Shown piece by piece: positions 11,822-23,800 of a DNA stretch of 64,000 nucleotides. The notes beneath the pieces were generated by a model. It saw only the letters and a program-made list of their open reading frames with translations, was not told the origin of the DNA and searched no databases. This stretch comes from Lineus longissimus (lineage: Eukaryota; Nemertea; Pilidiophora; Heteronemertea; Lineidae), in contig NC_088308.1 in the NCBI RefSeq assembly GCF_910592395.1, positions 17,313,501 to 17,377,500 on the forward strand, in the 5' to 3' direction. Each line of letters begins with the position of its first letter. Within the stretch, counting starts at the first letter, position 1. A program made the position numbers and the translations under genes.

Positions 11822-14800
11822 CTACTTGTGTGTTCCATTGGGGAGGCTGGTTCCAGTACTGTAAGTGGCATCAAGGTATCCTCCAGCCAGCTCTGCTACC
11901 ATGTTGCGGTCAGGGATTGACTGCGCCATACCGTAGAGGGCAGCCTGAAAGTAAAAGTCACGGTTTGATTACCAATGGTAACGTTAAATACAAGGGGCAG
12001 CCTGAAAGTAAAAGTCATGGTTTGATTACCAATGGTAACGTTAAATACAAGGGGCAGCCTGAAAGTAAAAGTCATGGTTTGATTACCAATGGTAACGTTA
12101 AATACAAGGGGCAGCCTGAAAGTAAAAGTCATGGTTTGATTACCAATGGTAACGTTAAATACAAGGGCAATGCCAATTGCCGTCAAATAATGGTGTTTAC
12201 GACAGAGAGCTGCAGCATAGTTCGTCTGTTTCCTAAATGAGAACATAGTGTGTTGATAGTTATACAAGACACTTGTGACCATTGCAAGGTCCTTTACTTC
12301 AACTGCCCGGTCCTTGGATGTAAAACCAAGATGACTATGCCAGTGTCAAGACAGCAAGCCACACAATTATAGTGATACGCATTATTTTAGACTGTAAAAT
12401 ATTTGCGCCTCTTTATTTTCAAAATTTTCATTTTTACAAAACATAAAAATGCTTTTAGATGTACCTGGAACACATGATCAACTTACCATTCCACCAACTT
12501 TGGCGTTGGGATCCAGCATGATCACAGCCGTACACTCACGGACGTCACTCAAGAAGCGGTCAGCCGCGCCGGGTTCTGTGATGGGGAGCGTGACACAGAT
12601 GTGGAGACTGCAAGACATAGGTACACGTATTTACCGGAAAAATGCGGACATGATGTGGTCAACAGGTTGGCGCTACGTCAAAGTCCCCTCTGAGGCCCCG
12701 GGGCACAAAAAGAGAAGTATCTTACAACTACTGGGCTGAAATGCTTTCTCAGCTCTTAGAACCTTGTTTTAAACTTCGATTAAGTTCACTTACCCGCTAG
12801 GGAATTGCAGCGGGTTTAGGTGCCAGCCTCTCTCACCCATCATATCATTTAGACGGAAGATGTTGAAATCAAGAGAGGCAAATGCAATCACAGTGACCTC
12901 AGGCTCCCCCATGATGTAGAGCCCTTTGATTTCCTTCAGTCTAGAAAGAGAAATTTGATGAGGACATTATAAGCAAACAAATAGAAGTCATTCTGCAGTC
13001 ATTGACGAGCAAAATGAGAGCTAGAAAATGATGCAAATGCATTGAAACTATTGACAACTTGGTTGCAGGAACATTCGTCTTTTGCTCTATGGATGACTTC
13101 TGACCGAAGTCTCCAATGGACTTAAAAGTACATTTAAGAAACCTTCAGTTAAGGCCAATGAAAGAGAGGCAAGTGAACTTGAATACAAACAGACAACTGA
13201 TGTCACAAACCAATTAGCACCAGATCAGCCAGAAGTGCATCGCCTAATATTTATGACACTTTGGTGACAAGAGAGACACCAATCTTAAAGAACATTTCCT
13301 TTCCTGGCTCCGGATGGACCACATTCTAACAAAATACCCACCACCATGGCAAAAACTTGCAGCAATTACCAGTTGAAATAAACATCAGTTTGATGTCCTA
13401 TTTGTCAACAGAAGTGTGTCTGGTTAGGAAGGTTATCAATAAGAATGTCTCATCCAAGGGCAGAGGTGATGCTAGATATCAGCATTTTCAATTAGTTTGG
13501 CAGCATAAATCAAATTGGTAAACTATAGCAGGTCTTTCATTTTAGTACAGTAAAACCTCTCTATCAAGGACACCCTCAGGACTGACCAGTGCTGTCCTTA
13601 ATAGAGAGGTATCCTGTTTGGAGAGGTCAAATTGAATGGAAACAACCAATTTGGGACCAAAAAAAGTGTCCTTAATAGAGAAATTGTCCTTAATAGACAG
13701 GGGTCCACTAAAGGAGGTTCCACTGTAGTTTTTTTCAATGGTTCAGGCTCCTTTCACCTCTGCTATTATTCAATGACTTGAGCCTTGCATAAAGCAGTGA
13801 AAGTCGCCAAAACAGTACCAGCCAAAATCTGTATTTTTAGAAACTTGGGACAATATTTTGAATCTAGGACTATTTGCAGGTCATCAGTGAGAGACTAATT
13901 AATGAGGAAAGCTGAAAACACCTTCCGGAAGAACTCCGGCTCCTTCTAACTTCCACACAAGTGTCACTGCAGTAAGTGGCTTCCTCTTGGGGCTGACATC
14001 CAGTAAATTGAGGATGAAAAACAGTGATGACCTTTAGGTATCTGGCATGAGCCCAACTAGAACTAACACCACATAGAGATAACGTTGGCCGCAACTTATC
14101 AAAGGTTTACTGGAGATAATTTCTAGAAGCAACACACGTCTATAGTACAGCTACTTATATTTGCTTAAGTTGAAATAACTTCCAAGAAAATCCCACATCT
14201 TTGAAATGTCGTGTCAACACATTCATTGAGGCTCTAGTCTAAGCCCAAGGCTACTTGACCCAAGGCCCCGAAAGTTTGTGTGTTAAGTCTGAGATGGTTG
14301 AGCGGCCCCAGGGAGTCTGAACTTAGACGCAGAGAGGAGGAAAAGTAACAGAAAATACTGCGGAATGATGAGAAAAAATCTTATGGTTTCCTGCCAAATA
14401 TACAAACTGGTGCCGAGGTGTGACTTGCTGGTAATCAAAATGTCATTAGGAACATGATCTATATACACCTCATAGGAAGAAGCTGCAAGCGCACTAATAG
14501 CATCTCTTTGTCATATTCACAGAATCCTGAAAGATATTTTGAGAAATGCCCTCCCACACGAACCAAGAATGCCAGACTTTACTGACAGGTAAAACCCAGG
14601 ACAGACTTGGATCCTCCCCGCATGAAATTTTAACATTTTTGAAAAAATATCTGAATACGTCCTCTCCTCCCGAGTCATGGTCCCGTCGTCCCTGCAGAAG
14701 GAAAGGAGCAAATTGATCAAGCCCATTTAACAAAAATTATATAAATAGTTATCAGGTCTACTGCAATGAAGTTAGGTACTGGTCAGCAGCAATAAAATTT

Positions 14801-17800
14801 TAAGAGTCAAATCTATCAAATGAAAAATAATAAGCAATCATTAAGAAACCTTCGGCAGTGTGAATATGTTTACATTACACTGTAATGTTTGTGCAAGACA
14901 ATAGAAAATACTAGAAAGAGCTACTACCAATAAATCGCAACAGACAACCGAGAAGAGAAATGAGATTTATTTTTACCTCTGCTCAACAGTCAAGATCCAC
15001 ATTCAGGTTTACCAGACAAATTAGACCAAGACAACGTTTCTAAACAACATTCCTGGCGTAGGCGTCGATGAAAGGGATGCGCTAAGAGTCCATGGGTTTG
15101 ATTTATAAGACATAGACTAGAGGGAGTTTAAGTTAGCTTGGAGCATCTTTTTCAAAGGGGAGTGCCTTGAGGTTATGCCCAGCCAGCACGATAAAGTTTG
15201 CAGTTCCTGAATGGAGAGAGGGTGGTTCTACGATGTTGTGAAAATGTTGCGAGTTTTTCAGCGTATTGAAAAAGGCAGAATTACAAATACAGTGGAACCT
15301 CCCTTTGCAGACACCTCTCTATTAAGGACACTAGTTTTGGTCCCAAATTGGTCGTGTCCATTTAATTTGACCTCTCTAATCAGGACATCACAAGTCAGTC
15401 CCGAAGGTGTCCTAAATAGAGAGATTCTACTGTACCATAAAGGGTTTTTCATTTTTCATATCTTGGAGTGAAGCTATTTCAATTCAAATTAGTGTTGGCC
15501 TATTTTTTTAATATTGCAGCAATTTCTCCTTGTGAGTTATGAAGGTGGCCTGACTGCTGAATCAGAGCTCGGAGGTAGGTGTTAATATCAACACATCTCT
15601 CCATCAACAAAGAGGAAGTAAGGTAGACCAAAATCTACCACAAATCCGGTTTTGTGGTTTCACTGGTTCCAAGCGAAAAGCTCTGACTAAGAAAATCAAC
15701 CTTTTAGTCCACTTAAGACAAGTGTGGAACAAGCTACCACAGCAATTAACAGACTACTGTTTATTTGTGTTTGCAGCCGGACTAATTAGGCTCTCGGGGA
15801 CTCAAGTCAATATCTTGGTATCCAGCCTAGCCTCTAGGGTTTTCATGGAAAATATCAAAAAGCAAAACTATTAGACATCAGTTCAGGCCATACTTTTTCG
15901 GGGGCAATCATATTAGTGGCGACATCACTGGTCCACAGGGAAATAGTTAGGGTAGTAATTGGCCTATTTACTCAGACAAAACCATAATTTCTCCTTGATC
16001 CATAATTCATTTTCCACATTTTCAATATTAGATTTGAGAAAGAAAGTCATTTCACATCCACATGGGAGGAGGGGGATGGACCTAACGATTATAGTATGTC
16101 TGCACCAGTCGTACGAGTGTGGATGGGGCATGGCCGTCATTACACAAAACTTCCCAGGGTATGTCTTGCAGTTTACATGCTATTGCTCTTTAGAAGATGG
16201 CAGTACATTTGTATTAGTAATGAAGACAAAATATAGTAAGCGTGAGTAACAGGAGATATTGCTTGGCTGGACCAGACGTAATTGAAACAGGTTGTTTCAG
16301 AGAAACCAACATGAGATGGAGTGTGAGGTTAGCTGGAATGTTGTCAGGCGAAGTGATCTTCATCTCTGATCTGCCTCCCGTTTCACACAGCAAGATTATA
16401 CAGTGTTGTACAAGAGAGTGTACTCGCTCAGGCAAACTTAGGCTGAATCTGAAGGCATTTGAAGAACAGAAGTAGTAAAGTCAAGAAACATTTGATCATC
16501 AAAACAACATATCAAATTGACAAATACAACAAAGACACACTGTTCCAGGTAATGTTTCGAAATAGATGGGTGAGATGGTAAGAATCCTGGTTCAAGTCCA
16601 GTTCTCTCAACTCCTCTGTAACTCAAAGGCTGTTTAAATGTTCTGCTAAAAATTCAATCCCTAGCTGAACATTTGGACACCCACTGCCCTCTAACAACAA
16701 ACTAAAGAACTTTGCACTTGTAACTCTGCCAAATAACTGGAACAATCGGTATAAAAACCATACAATTTTATAAGAAATTTGACATTTCCTTGATGATGAG
16801 AACACTGAATTCTAGGAAACAACACCACATGGGTTTAATCAGAGATCCTGGACACACCAAGCTGGAATATCCCAAACACTTCCTATCACTAGTATCCTTT
16901 TAAAAGCTTAAGCTTGCTCTGTTTACTCAAGAATTTTAGAACTAAACCTGAATTAAGGCCTCCTCTGTTAGTCAAACATATCAAAATTCCTTTTTTGTAA
17001 CAAACATGAAATGAAAATGGTAACAGCAGGAGAAATCTTCAAAAATCAGAAGTCATAAAATGACAAATAAAACATGTTAACATGGTCAAAACGCTTGTGA
17101 CCCGCCATGGCAAAATGAGTCGCATGTCGCTCCGAGCTTGACAGGTTGAGACGGACTGGTTGTTCATTTCACTATTGTCTCCTTTTGTGAAATCTGAGTA
17201 TATCAATTTCTTCTATTATGTCCAGGTGTCATTTTAGGCTCATCTTCTGTGCAACATGCGACTGATTTTGCCGTGGTGGGTCACAAATGCTCCTTGAGAA
17301 AAGATATCAAAGGTGACGTCAACCCATGAATCCGTGCGTGGGCGGAGATCTCTAAGACAAAACGTATCAAAACGTATCAAAATTCCTTTTTTGTAACAAA
17401 CATTAAATGATCAAACGATTAAACCTGCTAACATAGTCAAAACGCTCATCATCAAATGCTCCTTGAGAAAAGATATCAAAGGTGACGTCAACCTATGAAT
17501 CCGTGCGTGGGTGGAAATCTCTAAGACAAAATTTAACACCTTTAAATCTAACAGTTAAGAGTTGATTATGATCAATAAACTTGATAGAGTTGGAAAATGA
17601 TTGGGGCCCGGCAGATGGAAATATCTCCTCGCGATATTATCCAGCTAAATCTGTCATGAGTAGGCGCGAGATACTAATAGCCAAATGACTACTAATTTCA
17701 AGATGACACACTCATCTTCAAATGCTCACTAACCTCAAAATATCTTCTCATAATTACAACTGGAAACGGCAGGATTCAAATAATCTGTGTTGTCAGATGG

Positions 17801-20800
17801 AGACTTAGAAATTGCCGCATCCAATTCAACGATTGTGGCATTGATCAGAATATGGACAGGAATGAAAGGTCACAGTGCTCAAATACTGCCTTCCCTAAAC
17901 TTAGAAATATTCGCTGCTATGTGTCATAATAATTCGCAGTTTTGAGAAAATGCAACTTTTGCAGACTTTTTATTCAGTGTTTCACAACCGCTCAACAGGA
18001 ACTGCGACTTATGGTACCCGTTTTGGTATGAAGGGGCGCAGATTAAAATAGCTTGAATCCTTCTGGGCTTGATGCAGAACGCAAACACTCTACACTCAAG
18101 GCAAATAAGAAAGGAAGTTATCCATTTTGTGAGAGGAAACATATTAAGATAAACCTCTGACAGTATCCTGTGAAAATCACTTTTAGCACTCCCTGCATCC
18201 TACTGTAAACTGTCAACATTTCATGGCTGATTTATTTTCACGGATTTTTTGATAACCTTGATTCACGAACAGATCACAAATAAATATTCTGATTGGAATA
18301 ACGGAAAGAAATTTGTAATCTGCAAAATTTGCCAAAAACGAATAATTTTTACAACTTTTCACAAGTTGCGAAAGTAAAACAGTGCCAAAATGTCGCAGTA
18401 CAGTATCTAAAAAGCTATAAAAGCAGACAAAATCAGCAATGCTTCACGCAACGTTAAGTTTATTAGGAAGTTACCACCAATTAGGAGGAAATTGATCTTA
18501 GTTATTTTGCCACCGCCAAGAGCACTTTGCAGATAATTCATCTGCCACACGACAAATTAGTCACATGGGGTCGCTGATGACGGCTGTTTAGGAATCGTAC
18601 TGAAAATAAACAAGTTAGCAGCAATAGGGAGCGTCCATTAAGTACGTACGCACGAAAATGCCAATTTTGAGCCCCCCCCCCTCCCCCTGAATGCACCTTG
18701 TATGCATTGTCTCATACCCCCCTCCCCCCCTGTACGAGCTTACGCCTATAGAACCTTGAATTCCCTAGATTCCGTCGTGTTTTGCAAGTTAATAACCATT
18801 AAACTCCTCGTATTGGCAAGTCGACTGCGCAATTTTTCTCCGACGGCGACACGCATTACCGGGAAATTAAACGGCGCGGGAAATTGCTAAAACATTGTAG
18901 TCGGGTAACATCCGAACCCAGAAGCGCATGAGTTCACACATCTTGTGAAAAACAAGTATGATTATCCAAATAAGAATAAGAAAGAGGAGAAGATTATTAT
19001 GATAATATTTATTTTTTATTTGTTCAAAAAATGGTTCTTGGGTTGCGTACGTACGCAAGACCATTAACCCACCCTCCCCCCCTGTACGCATAGTGTACAG
19101 ATTTCATAGACCCCCTCCCCCTCAGTGCGTACGTACTTAATGGATGCTCCCATATGCTATTTTTGCAGCATGGATAATTGGGATCAATTCCCATTCAAAT
19201 GATTGAAATGTCCCAGGGACATTGTGCTCACCTGGGACATCATGCTAACATGGGACACTGTGCCACCTTCTGTGAAATTTTAGAGTTTGACCTCAGTCTG
19301 CAACCTTGAAAAGTAGGTAGAATCAAAAACCTGGGCATTACGTCATGGAGCCCAATAGTCTTTTGGAAACCCAAAAATCTTCAAGCCCTTCGTCTTGCAG
19401 TGTCCTCCATGCAGATAATATTTGGTTATGCCATCAGACAGAAGTATCCACAGTAAAGAATCAATGACTCTAGCCACCACACAAGATTGCCAAGTAACAG
19501 ACCAAAAGTCGCAGCAAAGGACAAAGCTGTCTCAGAAAGTGAGACGCACTCAACAATTCTAACTATACAGGTATTCACATTTCTTTCCCCCAGCCCCCAT
19601 TCCAAAATTCTAGCAGCAACCACACTTTTTCCCCAGTGCTGCCCCCTTTATCTGTTTGGAGAAATCGGGGCAGCCTGACATTGGATACTTATCTCATTCA
19701 GCTCTACTCTCAATTCTCAACGGAGGATCAGAAATAAATATTTGAGAAACCAAAATAAGTAAATCGGGGAATAAGGAATCGGAAATAAGTAGCCAACTTC
19801 AAAGTGGGAGACTGGTGCCTGGTTTATCTATGATGCAAAGATGAGATGAAAAGTAAAACTTACCCTTTTTCTATGTATCTGGCCGTCTCAATGAGTCTAC
19901 GAGTGTATTCAAGGTAACCACTCTCCCCAATGTACATCATAGTCGCCCAACATGTAGCTACATTAGCACCAGCTCGACTCCCTGCAATGTCGATTACATC
20001 AGAGTAACTAACACAGGCAGACTTCACTCGGTAGATGGAATAATTTTTGCAACTGTGACACTGATTTGGAGGGGCAGGTGTGGTCTTGTGGTCAGCACCT
20101 TAGGTGCCCATGGGTGAAATATCTAATGGGCTCGGGGAAAGTAAAGGGGAGAAGGCAGGAAATTGTAGCTATCTCAGTGGCAACCCAGTTTTTGACGTCA
20201 CATTGACCAAAGACAGATCCTTACAAAAGACTGATTTGACCTTACCTGCAAAGGTGGCTGTGGCATAGATACCACCTTGCCAATCTGGGGCCATGAAAAA
20301 CTGAAACCTCCGGTAGTCTTTGTTTTTGTACATGACAACAGATGACCCCTTAGGAGCAAAACCATACTGAAATTAAGAGATGAGATTATTTGATAATTTT
20401 GACAGTTTGAATATTCGTGGTGATTCCATATTCGTTTCAATGAATTGAGAGGTGATTTGAGGCGACTCCATATTCGTTTCGATGAATTTGAGAGGTGATT
20501 TGAGGCGACTCCATATTCGTTTCAATGAAATTGGCTCAGTCACATAACTAACCTTATGAGTATCCGCTGATATACTGGTCACACCTGGGAGCCGGAAGTC
20601 AAAACGGGCAATGGGAAAGCCAACTTTTTCCATGAAGGGCACAACAAATCCACCAAGACAGCAGTCTACATGGACAGGAATGTTGTACTTCTTGCCGAGC
20701 TGAAAAATTTAACTCATTTTGAAATGTTTGGTGTAGTGTACTGGATGTGTGCTGAAAAGAAGATGAAAGAATTTTGGGCAGATGATACTGCATCAGACAG

Positions 20801-23800
20801 GAACAGTCACCATACCCAAATAATTCCCCCCCCCCCCACACACTTTTATTACAGGCAAGCTGCATGTAGGGTAGAGAGGTCAATTTAGGTTGACTCAATG
20901 GAACAGCTTAGGGAAAGGTTCTAAATACAAGTTTTTTCCCTACATGCTGTTAAGACACCTGGCAGTCAGAACAACAGGAGAACTTACCTTGGCAATGTCT
21001 TCAATGGGGTCAATAACTCCATGGGGGTAACCAGGTCCTGATCCAACAAGCTGAAGAAAGAAATGAAATTGTAAGTCTTCCCGGAGCAAGAACAAGATGG
21101 ATGCTGGCGGCTATGACTAATCAGTGATGGTGCTAAAAATGAACCATCCCCTTATCACACGCAATGAGCCACAAAAATTTGTCAGCAACCAACCAACCAA
21201 GCAGTTGGTCAGTAAAAACTGAACTTTTAGTTTTTTCACAAGGCCAAACTGTAGGGGAATGCACCAAAAATCCATCCCATCTGAGGTATTTGGAAGGCAA
21301 CATGATCATAAACTTACGTTGCAACAGCTGAAAAAATTGCACTCAACATGTAGATTAAGTGGCAGACGTGGTGAAAACCAATCGAAAAAATAATGCCCTG
21401 GCAGTGGCATAATAATGTGGGGCTAATTTTACGTGTATGCATGTCAACAGTGTTGCACTGATGTAATGACATCATTTTGCCAACCACTGCCACCTGTTTG
21501 CCGTCCAATGTGGTGGGAAAACAAATCCAATGGGTGGGTGATATGAATAAAGACTAGCAATTGCTTTTACTGAAAACTCCATGTACATTTACACTAGGCC
21601 TTTCTGTACAAAACTGAAGTAAAATCATTTACTAGTCTTTATTCATATCACCCAATGTATCCCATCCACCCATTCACCCATTCACTCCTCCAATAATCAA
21701 TCGTGCACTGACCATGCAAGTATTTCCATTAATGGCCCTCTTCATTGCTTTAACATCTGCTTTAAATGTCTTGGGGTCAATAGGAATGTGGACGATCTTG
21801 ATACGGAAATAAAACGCCGCTTTATCGAAAGCGGCATGACCTGTAAGCGGTACGATCATCTCTGGGAATCTGATACCGTTGTCATAGGCTCGGTTTCTGT
21901 AGGCTTTGCATGCTAACATGATACTTTCTGTTCCTCCGGAGGTGAGCTGCAAGTAAACGATATGAAAGATACGTGTAATTCACAACACATCATATTAAAT
22001 ATAAGAGCCTTCATTTGGACACCTTTGAGTGTCCAATGCTCAGAAATTGTTGGAAAAACTGCTCACTGTAGGAAGGTTGTCGACATGTTAGTCTGAAATT
22101 CACATAGTACTCTTACAGTTACTGGTTGTGACATGCTGCAACACCGATTCAAATTTCAATCGCACCGATAAAATGAAAACAAAATGGCTACTTACTGTTC
22201 CACAGGCTTCTGAGTCACCATTAAACATACCACAAGTCATTCGTATTATCTCTGCCTCCATTTTTCTAACATCGGGAAAGAGATCCGGATGGAGGGGGTT
22301 AGAGTATGCATACGCATTGTAGACCTGGAAAAAGAAGTTGTTTTCTTCAGTGGAAATGATCTGTTCCTGCAGTATACAACTTCTCACAAAATGAAAAATG
22401 AAAAATAGAACACATCTGATGGGCTGAGGTTAACAATGCTTTCACACCAACAGCAAACAAATCTTTTTGCGCAAAACTTTTTTCCGAAATGAAAATTCAC
22501 TCTCATCAATGAGCAGCAGTTAACAAATTGACACGATTCACTGATAGTGAAGTTTTCTCTGACATCTTTACTTTCCTCAAGTCCTAATTTGATCATTCTT
22601 TGCTCAATAATGTCAATAGAGATGATACGTCCTATCAAATGCTCTGTCAACTCATTGACGTCGTCACTTCATTAGTTACTCTTACCTTTGTTACAAGATT
22701 GAGTAATGCTGGGTTATTGGCTTTATAAACAGCACCAGAGACTTTACCATCCTCGGCATGAATATCAACTGAAAAATAATACCAATAGTATAAAAGTTAA
22801 AAGTTAAAGTCGAGGTTTATAGTCTGATATCAACTGCGGTAGAGGTGTCATCCGACTTCACACTTTAACCCCAGTCTATCCTGAAATCTTTCAGTGGAAC
22901 TCAGATGAGCTGCTCAATCATCGCTACAATCAGAGCATTTCTGACCGGTACCCATTTATATCTGGGTGGAGTAAGGCAAGTAAGACAAAGAGACCTGCCT
23001 GAAGTCTCATGCCGCCAGTGGGGTTCGAACCAGGGACCTCTTGACCGCTAGTCGAGAGTCCAAGCCACTCGTCCACAGCGGCTCCCCGTGACACTCTTTC
23101 CCTCATTTTGTGATTGTAGTTGACCTAGAAATCCATGGCAGCATGCCACTTATAGTTTGCAGTTTCTGCATCAAAATTTGCCCCACAAGACAACAATGAT
23201 GAAGACTACAGGTGTGGTAAGGTCAAAAATTTTGTTCATTGGAATATAAAGTATGACATAAGTGACAATGATCTTACCAAGTGTTTTGTATTGCTGCACC
23301 ATTTTCATCACTTGCTCCTGGAAATAAAAAGAACATCATGCAATCAACAAAATAATTCAGGGTGGTACTAGAATGGGAAGACCTTTTTAAAAATGTGACC
23401 CGCTCTACCAAAACTAGGCGCTTGTCGCATCTGAACTTGACAGGTTGATACGGACTTGTTGTTCATTTCCCTATTGTAGACCTTTTATGAAATGTGACCA
23501 AATCAGTTTGTAATAGATTTCACAAAAGGTCTACAATAGGGAAATGAACAACAAGTCCGTATCAACCTGTCAAGTTCAGATACGACAAGCGCCTAGTTTT
23601 GGTAGAGCGAGTTACAAATCCTTGACCCTGATGTTTATTGCATGAGTTATCAGATTTGCTACCATGACTGTCTTGTTTGTGAATGGACACAGATATTGTT
23701 AATGGTCTATTTTACCTGACAAAAACATACTAAAGATCTTTTTACCAAATAAAAATCTTTTTCGTACATTTCAAAAAAAAAGAAGTTTGTGAGCGGATTG

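Noticed and set aside
11767-12282. Open frames of 128-157 codons on both strands with an internal peptide repeat
   Set aside because: They are produced by the 57-bp minisatellite at the last SGPL1 acceptor; the true coding frame there is the SGPL1 terminal exon.
16535-16625. Box A-like TGGGTGAGATGG and box B-like GGTTCAAGTCC, a possible tRNA or SINE
   Set aside because: The two boxes are too close together and no stems pair; probably chance or a badly decayed relic.
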